A stretch of DNA of 50,438 nt, from the IMG/VR virus record IMGVR_UViG_3300005613_000092, positions 1 through 50,438 of that record. The stretch is one strand, 5' to 3'. Positions 1 through 7,387 of the stretch are shown in pieces. A program made the position numbers and the translations under genes. The notes under the pieces are model-generated. The model did not search any database, had not been told where the DNA came from, and was given only the letters and a program-made list of their open reading frames with translations. Source of the stretch: a virus. Position 1 is the first letter of the stretch. Each line of letters begins with the position of its first letter.

Positions 1-132
1 TATTACGTGTATTACGTGTATTACGTGTATTACGTGTATTACGTGTATTACGTGTATTACGTGTATTACGTGTATTACGTGTATTACGTGTATTACGTGT
101 ATTACGTGTATTACGTGTATTACGTGTATTAC
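1..132. repeat. 9-bp tandem repeat array at window edge
   Basis: The unit tattacgtg is repeated head to tail without spacers about 14.7 times from base 1, then decays at 132. The array is cut by the window edge, so its true length is unknown. It contains no ORF. It could be iteron-like or a slippage-prone satellite; the 9-bp spacing without linkers is shorter than in most plasmid or phage iterons. An assembly stop in a low-complexity tract would also place the contig edge here. Confidence 0.97.
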
Positions 133-386
133 ATATAATATAAGCACTAATTTCCATTTGTCAAGCAATAAAATGAAAAAAGCCGAAAATAATTTATTGT
201 GAACAAAAAGGCGTATAATACTGCTGTACTACTACTATTAACAGCGAAAACTCGAATACTGCGGATATGTTCGATATATAAGAGCAAAAAGTTGATTTTT
301 CATCGAAAAAGTCGAATTTTCGAGCGAAAAGAGCCATTTTTACCATTTTTAACACTTTTATTGCACTTTTAGGAGTATTTTTGATT
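133..386. other. AT-rich non-coding leader before the first gene
   Basis: No credible ORF lies between the array and the first gene. The stretch is AT-rich, contains a leftward promoter-like sequence (137-164), the run tactactactatt (about 227-239) that recurs near 977, and several tcgaa/ttcga motifs that also recur in the 990-1060 region. An aggag Shine-Dalgarno sequence lies near 371. Confidence 0.5.
137..164 (-). promoter_or_regulatory. Sigma70-like promoter pointing left into the 9-bp array
   Basis: On the - strand TTGACA (164-159) is followed after 16 bp by TATATT (142-137), with TG just before the -10. The spacer closely resembles that of the promoter at 22250. Transcription would run through the tandem array and off the window. 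Confidence 0.55.
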
Positions 387-938
387 ATGACTATTCTTGT
401 TACTAATAGTACATATACGTGCCCAAATACAGACAGAGAATACGTTTTTGACTCCACCCGAGTGGTATTGGTAGATGGAGACTTTGATCCGGGCGCAGAT
501 GACCCATTTGTAGATACAGAATACGAATGTGAAGGCATTGTAGTGGGTTACGGAGGCGAAGAATACCCCATTAAGGTGGAGTGGGACAATGGCTGCGTCA
601 ATGAATACCATCCAGACCATCTAGAAATCATCGGCCATATCGAAAAAGCTCCTCCCATGCTCAAAGACAACCCAAACCGCACCTTTAAGCAACGAAGATT
701 AGCTAAAGATACAAGGACTATAGAGGTTGGCACCTTGGCCGAGTGGGGGAAAATAGCACATAAGGCATTCATGGCCCAAAGCAAAACTATACCTGAAGCA
801 GAGGTGATATCTGAACCAAAGGTCCATAGTAATAGTATTATTATAGAAGAGGCCAGCAGCAAGCCTAAGAAGACCTTCATGGATGAGGTGATAATAACAG
901 CTAAAGACATGAGAAAAGCTAGAAAGTCAAGTGAGTGA
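387..938 (+). CDS. NPN-tail SH3/KOW-like protein 1
   Basis: 183 aa from ATG 387, with aggag 11 bases upstream; an in-frame TTG at 381 is the alternative. Residues about 18-75 look like a small beta-barrel, with an ECEGIVV segment followed by VEWDNGCVNEYHPDHLEI. The pattern G-x-V ... V-x-W-DNG-x-x-N-x-Y recurs in other proteins of this half. A KDNPNRTFKQRRL motif follows, then a polar, basic C-terminal tail. First gene of a family with members at 4499, 7388, 8635, 9806 and 10342. The fold resembles KOW/SH3-like binding modules, but that assignment is inference; function unknown. Confidence 0.75.
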   Translation: MTILVTNSTYTCPNTDREYVFDSTRVVLVDGDFDPGADDPFVDTEYECEGIVVGYGGEEYPIKVEWDNGCVNEYHPDHLEIIGHIEKAPPMLKDNPNRTFKQRRLAKDTRTIEVGTLAEWGKIAHKAFMAQSKTIPEAEVISEPKVHSNSIIIEEASSKPKKTFMDEVIITAKDMRKARKSSE

Positions 939-1712
939 TACTATTACTAATTATGTACTTGAGACCCCTATGCAGACATGTTGTACTACTACTATTTTCG
1001 ACAGCTGAAAAAATCGACGGCATCGAGGTCGAAAGTTTTCGATGATATATTGGTCGAATCGAGGACCCTGGAGATATGTAATACATCAAAACGATGATGA
1101 CTTTCATAGTAGTAGTAAAATACCAATATCTTATCAATAAAATACCAATATCTTATCAATAAAATACCAATAGCTTATCAATAAAATAGCAATATAATAA
1201 TAGTAACAGCAACTATATATAATACTGCAATAGCAGCAATATAATAATAGTAACAGTATTATAGCGGTAACACAATAATCTCTGAAACCCAACAGTCCTG
1301 TATTGCAATAGCAATATAAAAATGTATTGCAAGCAGTATTGCATAATAGCAGAAAAATGGGTAGTTGTGCATTGCATTTCTGTATTGCATTACAGCAATT
1401 TAATAGTATTATAGCACTAATAGAATAATGCTGTTTCAGCATGTTTGTATTAGTAGTATAATAGAACAGTTGCGGTGGTGCATTTCTAGTCATTTAATTA
1501 TATAGAAATACCATGGAAATTGCTGTAATCTCTAGTGGGGGTCTTTTGTATTGTGAAGGTGTGGGTTATTTACTGTGTTCTATATGGTGATGGCGGACTT
1601 GGACTTTACCGGCCGGATGTGAATTTCACTATAATAATAGTAGTATATACACTGCAATTGCTAAACCCTGAAACAAGTATAACCAGCTTGCAAACATGAA
1701 GGGAGGTGTTTT
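939..1712. other. 774-bp non-coding, repeat-rich spacer
   Basis: No + strand ORF is convincing; the - strand ORF here is low-complexity (Y/C/L-rich) shadow. The stretch is very AT-rich, with three 22-bp tandem repeats (1117-1182), many tagtagta and gcaatataataatagtaacag-like short repeats, and tactactactatt near 977. It may hold origin or regulatory functions; nothing more specific can be seen. Confidence 0.6.
1117..1182. repeat. Three 22-bp direct tandem repeats
   Basis: The unit aaaataccaatatcttatca plus at is present three times in a row; the third copy has one change (tatc to agct region). A partial fourth start (aaaatagcaat) follows. About two helical turns per unit, so iteron-like protein binding is possible. 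Confidence 0.9.
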
Positions 1713-2102
1713 ATGAAGATTGAATATGATGATTATGGAAGAGCAATGGTATATTACCCGGCTGCAGGTGCGGAACCACTGAACATACCGCTGTCCGACA
1801 TTACTACTGACGCAGCTCTGGCAGAAATGATATCTAATCATATAGATGATCTGCCAAATGATTTTGCCTCGCGTATACTTTTGCCTGGGCTACTTGACAC
1901 CACCAGCGATAATATGGTTCTAGGAGATATCTGCACTGTATTGATCGGTCTAGTGGACCTTTTGAAAACAGCTGGTGAAAATAGTGATGAATTCGTCTTA
2001 AGCTTTAAGTTTAAAGACGGTGTGCTTAATGTCGTGATGGGCAGATTAAATTTTATGCTCGGGCCTGATACACTCATTTCGGAGACAGCCGGCAATGCAT
2101 AA
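1713..2102 (+). CDS. Hypothetical acidic protein
   Basis: 129 aa from ATG 1713 with a strong gggaggtg ribosome binding site. Soluble, acidic, no Cys, no signal peptide and no membrane segment. The middle is helical (ALAEMISNHIDDLPNDF) and the C-terminal part beta-like (FVLSFKFKDGVLNVVMG). No family recognised. It follows the long repeat-rich spacer, so it is probably the first gene of its own transcript. Confidence 0.75.
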   Translation: MKIEYDDYGRAMVYYPAAGAEPLNIPLSDITTDAALAEMISNHIDDLPNDFASRILLPGLLDTTSDNMVLGDICTVLIGLVDLLKTAGENSDEFVLSFKFKDGVLNVVMGRLNFMLGPDTLISETAGNA

Positions 2103-2339
2103 AGTGATACAGTTTAGGGAGGAGGGTGGAATGTGGTGTAACTCACAGCCGTCTATACCTCTGCGGTAAGGCTTCCTTGTCCGCATTCCAACAGGGTAAA
2201 GCTGTTTGCAAGGGAGCCATTCCTTCAGGACAGTTGTGCTAGAAGTGCACTCCTGACTTAACAAGAGGTATAACTTCATAAGGGCTTGGCGGGGGCGTGG
2301 TACCATGCCCCTGCCGAGCTATTTTCCAAAGGAGGCAAT
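2103..2339. other. Structured 237-bp leader with a perfect 36-bp dyad
   Basis: Bases 2284-2319 form a perfect inverted repeat that folds into about 18 base pairs including three G-U pairs, centred on ggtacc. Smaller stems are visible upstream: cagga/tcctg near 2226-2256, and gcgg/ccgc near 2163-2183. A 12-codon ORF (ATG 2131) has a strong ggaggag site. The block precedes the GTG-start gene at 2340 and may be a leader RNA or attenuator; function is inference. Confidence 0.55.
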
Positions 2340-2543
2340 GTGAAGGAATTGCAAGAGGAAGCTGTAAAGATAGCTGCAGGGAAGGGTCATTTTCTAGGAA
2401 GGTGGATGATGCATCCTACTCACGGGATTAGCAGATCCTACGCTTATTGTAATAAGTGTGTTTTGAGGGTGGATATAAACACCGAGGATGTTTCTATCAC
2501 CGGCCCGGCTGTTGACAACGAGTGCAAAAGAGTGGCAATGTGA
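2340..2543 (+). CDS. Small Cys-containing phage protein (RGHxLGxW-like)
   Basis: 67 aa. GTG 2340 is chosen because aaaggaggcaat lies just upstream and the amino end KELQEEAVKIAAGKGHFLGR then matches the truncated copy at 4380. Visible pattern: GHFLGRW, then YAYCNKC, a later C, and a GPAVDNEC end, typical of small phage metal-binding proteins with a G-H-x-L-G-x-W start. A second, truncated copy at 4380 shows local duplication. Function unknown. Confidence 0.8.
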   Translation: MKELQEEAVKIAAGKGHFLGRWMMHPTHGISRSYAYCNKCVLRVDINTEDVSITGPAVDNECKRVAM

Positions 2544-2561
2544 TAGTAAAAGGAGCACACC

Positions 2562-2750
2562 ATGCCCAAAGCACGCATATCAGCACAGATAATATGTTAT
2601 AACAAGAACACCTACAAGTACAATGCAGCCAGCGGTGATTGGTTGGTGCATATGTGGGGATGGTGGCCTTATGGCAATAACCCCAGATGGTCTTGGGTGC
2701 GTGTATCTTGTGATAAGGTGCCTGATGAAGTTAAGAGGCTTGTTAAGTAA
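2562..2750 (+). CDS. Small Trp-rich hypothetical protein
   Basis: 62 aa from ATG 2562 with an aaggagc site. Tryptophan-rich centre (DWLVHMWGWWPYGNNPRWSW), no membrane segment. Not recognised. Lies 18 bases after the 2340 gene and is probably cotranscribed with it. Confidence 0.65.
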   Translation: MPKARISAQIICYNKNTYKYNAASGDWLVHMWGWWPYGNNPRWSWVRVSCDKVPDEVKRLVK

Positions 2751-2770
2751 TATATAGTAGTAGTATATAT

Positions 2771-2798
2771 ACTATAATCATTATATTCTATTTGTCAA
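2771..2798 (-). promoter_or_regulatory. Promoter-like TTGACA/TATAGT pair, - strand
   Basis: On the - strand TTGACA (2798-2793), 16 bp, TATAGT (2776-2771). The spacer aatagaatataatgat is nearly the same as the one at 24101-24116. It would give antisense RNA to the 62-aa gene; alternatively the conserved cttgacaaat block is a protein-binding site. Confidence 0.4.
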
Positions 2799-2806
2799 GG
2801 GGTAAT

Positions 2807-2893
2807 ATGGTAACAACAGCGTTAGGTATGTTTGTTGAGGAGACAGAGCTTACGTATCACGAAGAGCGTAAAATAATGTTCAAGAAGTTCTAA
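2807..2893 (+). CDS. 28-aa micro-ORF
   Basis: ATG 2807 preceded by aaggggt at good spacing; the product has an acidic middle and a basic KIMFKKF end. No family can be assigned to something this short. The start site context is the main support. Confidence 0.4.
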   Translation: MVTTALGMFVEETELTYHEERKIMFKKF

Positions 2894-2956
2894 AGAACAG
2901 ACTTTTCTGCGGGCGGACAAAACGCTGTGAAGACAACACAAGAAAGGATAGGAACA

Positions 2957-3475
2957 ATGGTTAAGATGGTATTGCATGAGGATACTTGGGTTGCTTCTGA
3001 AAGTAAGAGTATCACTCTTGAGGTTCCGCTTCAAGAGATGGTTCGTGCTACAGCAGGAGCTTTGCAAAAGATTGCTAAAGGACATGATGGTAACCCTGTT
3101 CGGTTGTACGCTTCTAATGCGCTTACTTCACTAAATCTTCTGACTTACGCTCTAACCGAGGGTGATGTACTGAGTGTGAAAGAATTGCTTTATCAACCTA
3201 AGCCCCGAAAGGATGGTAGGTCTATCCTTGTTGAGGATACACTTGTTGAGTTTATGGCAAACAGAGATAAGTGGGAGGGCACACACACTCAACTTCTGCG
3301 CGCTTTGAAACAACTGGTTCCTTTGAAATTACGGAGACTTGAGGAGTGGCCTAAGAGCGCAAATAGCCTGTCATACAGACTTAAGCAGTCTGAGGCATCT
3401 CTTCCGAAGAGGGGTATAGAGATGCTTAGGATGAAAACATTAGGTGAGCGTACTATCACATTAACACGGTCATAA
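2957..3475 (+). CDS. Hypothetical helical protein
   Basis: 172 aa. ATG 2957 is preferred over GTG 2927 because ggatagga precedes it and nothing comparable precedes the GTG. Mostly helical and basic at the C-terminus (LKQLVPLKLRRLEEWPKS). No Cys, no membrane segment. No family recognised. Confidence 0.7.
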   Translation: MVKMVLHEDTWVASESKSITLEVPLQEMVRATAGALQKIAKGHDGNPVRLYASNALTSLNLLTYALTEGDVLSVKELLYQPKPRKDGRSILVEDTLVEFMANRDKWEGTHTQLLRALKQLVPLKLRRLEEWPKSANSLSYRLKQSEASLPKRGIEMLRMKTLGERTITLTRS

Positions 3476-3507
3476 TAGTAATAGTATATAGTATAAGGAG
3501 GCACAAC

Positions 3508-4362
3508 ATGTTAAAGATTTTAATAGGTTTAGACGCGGAATTTATGGCGTATTATCATGACAGTCCAGTGTATCCACTATTGGACAGAAGAGAGCACAAG
3601 CTTTACAATGTGGGGTGTGATGAGTTTGGACACTGTATTGAGGTTAGACCTAAAGAATCAGACACAGCTGAAGGTCTTGTCCTTAACACTGTAAAGGTGA
3701 TGGCTGAACTACCTGCACACCTTAGATATGAGCATGGAAATGTGCATGTGATGGACAAGAAGACTTTTATCAAGCTTCTCCGCGCGCGTGGCACGGCAAA
3801 GGAAATACCTGGTTGCAAGAACATACATGACCAGGACATCCTTGACGACTGCAAAATGGACATTGAAGCCAGAAAAGCAGGCAACCGTATTGTTTTCTGT
3901 GGCATGCATGTACATGTATCGGCTATGGATGTTAGGACTCAGGAAGTGACAATTAAGGGCAACACTGAGCATGTGGAGATTGAGACACCAATAGACCTAC
4001 CTGTTCAGTCGCTGGTGCTTTTATTCGATGAGTTTCTGTTTAAACCATTGTCAAGTGACAAGGACTTTAACATAGGCAGATATCGCGCACCTGGATTCTA
4101 TGAGCGTAAGACATCAAACCACTTTGAATACAGAAGCTTAGGTTCATCTGCATTTGGCCCCAAACGCTTGATGGTTATCTTTGAGATCATTAAGGAAATC
4201 ATCATAAACCTGGATTACTATGTGTTATGGAACATGGGTCCCCTTGAAATAAGGGGAACACAATGGCGACGATCCGATAAGCTGGCTGAGTTAGTGACAC
4301 AACTGTCCAGAACTAAACCTAGTACCAGGGATCTAAGGCAACTGTGGGTGCCCTGGGCATAA
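3508..4362 (+). CDS. Putative phage amidoligase (COOH-NH2 ligase type 2 / phiEco32-like)
   Basis: 284 aa with a good aaggagg site. It starts LIGLDAEFMAYY, which fits the D-x-E-F opening of this ligase family. It continues NVGCDEFGHCIEVRP (the usual G-x-D-G ... E-x-R-P block) and FCGMHVHVS (the usual G-G-H-H/I-H metal- and substrate-binding block). Known members belong to the glutamine-synthetase/GCS-like superfamily and ligate carboxyl to amino groups; in phages they are thought to modify peptides or host products. The assignment rests on three motifs in the right order; the actual substrate is not visible. Confidence 0.6.
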   Translation: MLKILIGLDAEFMAYYHDSPVYPLLDRREHKLYNVGCDEFGHCIEVRPKESDTAEGLVLNTVKVMAELPAHLRYEHGNVHVMDKKTFIKLLRARGTAKEIPGCKNIHDQDILDDCKMDIEARKAGNRIVFCGMHVHVSAMDVRTQEVTIKGNTEHVEIETPIDLPVQSLVLLFDEFLFKPLSSDKDFNIGRYRAPGFYERKTSNHFEYRSLGSSAFGPKRLMVIFEIIKEIIINLDYYVLWNMGPLEIRGTQWRRSDKLAELVTQLSRTKPSTRDLRQLWVPWA

Positions 4363-4379
4363 AAAGAAGGAATACAATT

Positions 4380-4475
4380 ATGAAAAAACTACAAGAAGAA
4401 GCTGTAAAGATAGCTGCAGAGAAAGGTCATTTTCTAGGGAGATGGATGATGCATCCTACTCAGCGGATGCTGTAG
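4380..4475 (+). pseudogene. Truncated duplicate of the 2340 gene
   Basis: ATG 4380 opens 31 codons (KKLQEEAVKIAAEKGHFLGR then WMMHPT) almost identical to residues 2-26 of the 2340 product, with about 75 bases of near-identical DNA. It then diverges and stops at 4475, losing the YCNKC part. It looks like a partial duplication used as leader for the next gene. Confidence 0.8.
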
Positions 4476-4498
4476 ACACCCCAAGCACAAGAGGAAAT

Positions 4499-4759
4499 AT
4501 GGTTAAAAAAGGTGACACGGTAGAATTTATTGACGGATTCATTGATGAAAAAAGGCCTGCGAGAGGCATTGTTGAAGGTTTTGTGTGTGTAGGACAATCT
4601 GATTTTGTGTGCATCAAGACTGATGATGGCAGAAGGCATTACAGGCCTGCCCACTGCTTTGAAAAAATCCCGACTGAATTTGGTGACAAAAATCCCAACC
4701 AGAGGTTCAAAGCACATAAAATGAGGAAATTGGCCAATGACAGCAGAAGACAAAAGTGA
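4499..4759 (+). CDS. NPN-tail SH3/KOW-like protein 2 (short)
   Basis: 86 aa from ATG 4499 with agaggaa upstream. A longer reading from 4442 would translate the duplicated remnant out of frame, so it is rejected. Single small beta-barrel-like segment (VKKGDTVEFIDGF, RGIVEGFVCV, CIKTDDGRRHYRPAHC) followed by the family tail KNPNQRFKAHKMRKLAND. It is essentially one barrel plus the tail, the minimal form of the family. Confidence 0.75.
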   Translation: MVKKGDTVEFIDGFIDEKRPARGIVEGFVCVGQSDFVCIKTDDGRRHYRPAHCFEKIPTEFGDKNPNQRFKAHKMRKLANDSRRQK

Positions 4760-4877
4760 ACAAGGAGCTGCAGCCGCTAGCGAACAAAACGAAGAGGAAG
4801 GTAATGCAGCGCGGAATAATCCAGATTTGTTGGAAGAGCTGCTCGAAGCGGCCGCATTGTGGGTGCCGTTCTTCTAA
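4737..4877 (+). CDS. 46-aa acidic micro-protein
   Basis: ATG 4737 overlaps the end of the previous gene by 23 bases. Very acidic, Ala-rich product ending AAALWVPFF. Overlapping start suggests translational coupling. Composition is protein-like; no family known. Confidence 0.45.
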   Translation: MTAEDKSEQGAAAASEQNEEEGNAARNNPDLLEELLEAAALWVPFF

Positions 4878-4886
4878 GGATAAATT

Positions 4887-4970
4887 ATGCAGGCAGAAAA
4901 AGGTCAAAAAGTCGGATCTATTGTCAACTTAAATACTGCCCGTTATAAGGAGATCAGATGGAACCAATAG
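4887..4970 (+). CDS. 27-aa micro-ORF overlapping next gene
   Basis: ATG 4887, preceded by aagga, ends inside the start of the 4958 gene. Basic peptide (QAEKGQKVGSIVNLNTARYK). Support is only the start context and the overlap. Confidence 0.3.
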   Translation: MQAEKGQKVGSIVNLNTARYKEIRWNQ

Positions 4971-5767
4971 AATACCAAACTGTTATCAACACCAAAACAG
5001 GTGTTATTCATTATGCTAGACCTGATCATATTATGTCAGAAGTTCCGTATCCACTATGTGGGAACACAGTGAACAATTACCCTGCCGGGTATCCCAAAAG
5101 TGACAAGGGCTACGCTCATTATAAGTTCACGCTTGAACCAGCCACATGCCCAAGATGTACAAATCCGAACGCAGAGAGTTGGTTCACTGAACAGATAGTG
5201 CCACGTCTCGGATGGTGGGCTGAACAGATAAATAAAGCCCAAGAGATCGCAAAGACGCATTTGTGTCCATTTCAGTTATTTGCTAAAAAGCACGGATATG
5301 ATTTGGAACACGATGGACTTGTTTTCCCGGAGTCAGCATTAGATTTCTGTCGTCATATTTCCCAGTGGAGACATCCTCCAACCATTGGTGGTGTTAAGTC
5401 GCATGTGCCGCATAATGTATCTGTTGGTTACGTTGGCACAACAGAGCGCAGATATTCTGATAGAGTAGCGCTGCTGAAGTTCATGTCAGTCTGGTCTGAT
5501 GCACTAGTTATACCTTGGGAACTTATCGTAAAACCATGGCCTGAAGGAAGCCATTCCGATATTGAGATTGTAACTAAGACTGTTAGAGGTGACACGAGGA
5601 TGGGGGCTAAACCCCCGCCGCCTGTGCATCCATATGTAAAGAGTATGATTAAGCATATGGAAGAAACTTCGATATTTGGTGTGTTTAATCGTATGATGAA
5701 AAATAAGAACGCAACTGGCGGGCTAACATTTGGGCTGACAGCAACTGCCGGAAGGAAATGGGGATAA
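4958..5767 (+). CDS. TG-V-H zinc-site protein, long form
   Basis: 269 aa from ATG 4958 with aaggagat. The first 75 residues carry a small zinc-site module: KTGVIHYARPDH, PLCGNT, then ATCPRC. In many phage and actinobacterial micro-proteins the same order (G-x-x-H ... C-G ... T-C-x-x-C) makes a small metal-binding domain. The remaining ~190 residues are unlike anything recognised. The next two genes (5770, 6278) carry shortened or diverged versions of the module, suggesting local duplication. Confidence 0.75.
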   Translation: MEPIEYQTVINTKTGVIHYARPDHIMSEVPYPLCGNTVNNYPAGYPKSDKGYAHYKFTLEPATCPRCTNPNAESWFTEQIVPRLGWWAEQINKAQEIAKTHLCPFQLFAKKHGYDLEHDGLVFPESALDFCRHISQWRHPPTIGGVKSHVPHNVSVGYVGTTERRYSDRVALLKFMSVWSDALVIPWELIVKPWPEGSHSDIEIVTKTVRGDTRMGAKPPPPVHPYVKSMIKHMEETSIFGVFNRMMKNKNATGGLTFGLTATAGRKWG

Positions 5768-5769
5768 AC

Positions 5770-6249
5770 ATGGCCGAGAAGCCTAAATGCTGCAAATGTG
5801 GTAAGGAGTGCGCCGATGATTTTGCTATAGCTGCAAATAACGAGGTCCTCTGCGCACCATGTTACACAGACCCAAAACCTTATCTGCATCTTGTAAGAGG
5901 TATGAAGCTTTACAGGGAACCTGGCCTCGGACTTCTTCATATTGCCGAACCAGGCTACCGTCCAAATACTACGCTTTGCAGGCTTGACGTGCTGGAAAAA
6001 CTCAAGCTTGTGGAAGCGGACGAGTATCCTTTCCTCATTACCGCCAACGGCGAAGCAAGCGCAGAACACACAACCATCTGCGGTTACTGTATGGAGAGTG
6101 TAATACACTATGCTTATGAACATGAAGGACGGTATCAAGAAGACTTTGTGAGATTTGTACTGGCAGTTTTCAATGCAGTCAATTTTGAAATCAAGCGAAG
6201 GAGACCGAAAGGCGGACGAGGCAATAAGGTCCCCAGACGCGGGGTATGA
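5770..6249 (+). CDS. Cys-rich hypothetical protein with H-box
   Basis: 159 aa; ATG 5770 is chosen over 5758 because the latter leaves only two bases after the ggaagga site. N-terminal KCCKCGKEC plus CAPC is likely a zinc finger; GLGLLHIAEPG resembles the TG-x-x-H box of its neighbours; ICGYC lies near residue 100. C-terminus is Arg-rich. Function unknown. Confidence 0.7.
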   Translation: MAEKPKCCKCGKECADDFAIAANNEVLCAPCYTDPKPYLHLVRGMKLYREPGLGLLHIAEPGYRPNTTLCRLDVLEKLKLVEADEYPFLITANGEASAEHTTICGYCMESVIHYAYEHEGRYQEDFVRFVLAVFNAVNFEIKRRRPKGGRGNKVPRRGV

Positions 6250-6277
6250 TGGTGTTCGCAATGGAGCTTGGCAAATA

Positions 6278-6472
6278 ATGCTATTATCACGAATGCGTAG
6301 AATTGTAGACCTAAAGACAGGTATTGTGCATCTTATGAGAGAAGATGTTAAAATACCTATCGGCGAGAAGCGGGTTAGAGTCACTAACGCCTTTCTAACA
6401 TGTGAAGATTGCCAAAAATTACTTAAACAGTACATGAAGGCGCTGGAAAGGCGGGCAAACTGGTTATGTTAA
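6278..6472 (+). CDS. TG-V-H zinc-site protein, short form
   Basis: 64 aa. ATG 6278 is chosen because an ggag lies about 11 bases upstream and the longer frame would overlap the 5770 gene. VDLKTGIVHLMRED then LTCEDCQKLL matches the start and the CxxC end of the 4958 module, so it is a stand-alone version. Ends overlapping the start of the acetyltransferase gene. Confidence 0.7.
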   Translation: MLLSRMRRIVDLKTGIVHLMREDVKIPIGEKRVRVTNAFLTCEDCQKLLKQYMKALERRANWLC

Positions 6473-7170
6473 TAAAGTTATTGGATGATCCAAGACGAGC
6501 CGGAGAAATATCCGATGTTAATCACGCGGCATTCGGTTACCCAACAATACGGAGACTGACTGAACACAAGATAAAAGAGCGAATGAAAGATCCAAGATAT
6601 GAAGCATATGGCTGCATATCAAATGATGTATTATTGGGATTTTTCTATCTCTTCACTGCTGCTCCTACTAGTCGCACAAAACATGTTGAATCTTTCTGTG
6701 TGCTGCCATGTCATCAAGGCAGAGGAATTGGCTATAAGATGGCTGGACACATGATTGAAATGTATTCAATATTCGATTTCCATCTCGATGCTCCGATAGA
6801 AAACCAATCTTGCAGGAGGCTGTACAAGAAGTTCGGCTTCATCGAAACCGGCGAGCGAAGTATGGCAAGGAAAGCGCAGCCATTTATGGAAAACGAATTT
6901 ATATTGGGCAATATGCGCCTTTGTCTAACCGGGGCAGCGGACATGGCCGGTGTTAAATTGCAACGTTCGCCAAATAGCTACGACATGGAAGAAATGCTTT
7001 GTATTATGGAGGAGATACTCGCCAGATTACAAAAGAAAACCTGGAAAGACTGCACTATATGGCCATTACTAGACCTCATTGAAGTTGCAGTTGTTAAACC
7101 CTTGGTTTTTGTACTGACCAGGTTAGAACATTACTTTAAAAAAAGAGAGAGTGAAAGGAGAAACGTATGA
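6466..7170 (+). CDS. GNAT-family N-acetyltransferase with long C-terminal extension
   Basis: 234 aa from ATG 6466. Residues about 1-145 are a GNAT fold. FCVLPCHQGRGIGYKMAGHM is the acetyl-CoA-binding motif A (Q-x-x-G-x-G/A), and NQSCRRLYKKFGFIETGER is the motif B region. The last ~85 residues are an unrelated helical extension with a hydrophobic stretch (PLLDLIEVAVVKPLVFVLT) that could touch a membrane or partner. Phage GNATs can modify host proteins, toxins or DNA bases; the substrate is not evident. Start overlaps the upstream gene by 7 bases, indicating coupling. Confidence 0.85.
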   Translation: MLIKLLDDPRRAGEISDVNHAAFGYPTIRRLTEHKIKERMKDPRYEAYGCISNDVLLGFFYLFTAAPTSRTKHVESFCVLPCHQGRGIGYKMAGHMIEMYSIFDFHLDAPIENQSCRRLYKKFGFIETGERSMARKAQPFMENEFILGNMRLCLTGAADMAGVKLQRSPNSYDMEEMLCIMEEILARLQKKTWKDCTIWPLLDLIEVAVVKPLVFVLTRLEHYFKKRESERRNV

Positions 7171-7361
7171 ACACTTATGTTAAAACGGTCTATGAGGACC
7201 AAAAACCCAACATCACGCGATACAGGGATAAGACAACGGCTGAAAGCATGGTCAGAGCCTACAGAGAACATGGCATCGATGTAGTCAGTTGCGAAATTGT
7301 TGACGAAGAGACCGCTCTGGCCCAGGTCAGAGCAAAGGAAGTCTACTACGATAGGGCATAA
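7167..7361 (+). CDS. Hypothetical 64-aa protein
   Basis: ATG 7167 overlaps the GNAT stop by 4 bases and has aaaggag upstream. Charged alpha/beta pattern (TAESMVRAYREHGIDVVSCEIVD) reminiscent of small ACT/ferredoxin-like folds, not recognised as a family. Confidence 0.65.
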   Translation: MNTYVKTVYEDQKPNITRYRDKTTAESMVRAYREHGIDVVSCEIVDEETALAQVRAKEVYYDRA

Positions 7362-7387
7362 ATGATTTAAACAAAGGGTGTAGTCCT

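Noticed and set aside
1-132. CRISPR array
   Set aside because: Repeats are 9 bp without spacers; no cas genes anywhere.
1117-1182. CRISPR array
   Set aside because: Directly adjoining 22-bp units without unique spacers.
1134-1493. 119-aa - strand frame
   Set aside because: Low-complexity Y/C/L/N-rich translation of repeat DNA.
5428-6435. 335-aa open frame on the - strand
   Set aside because: It is antisense to three + strand genes with good starts and zinc motifs; its own sequence has no recognisable domain or ribosome site.
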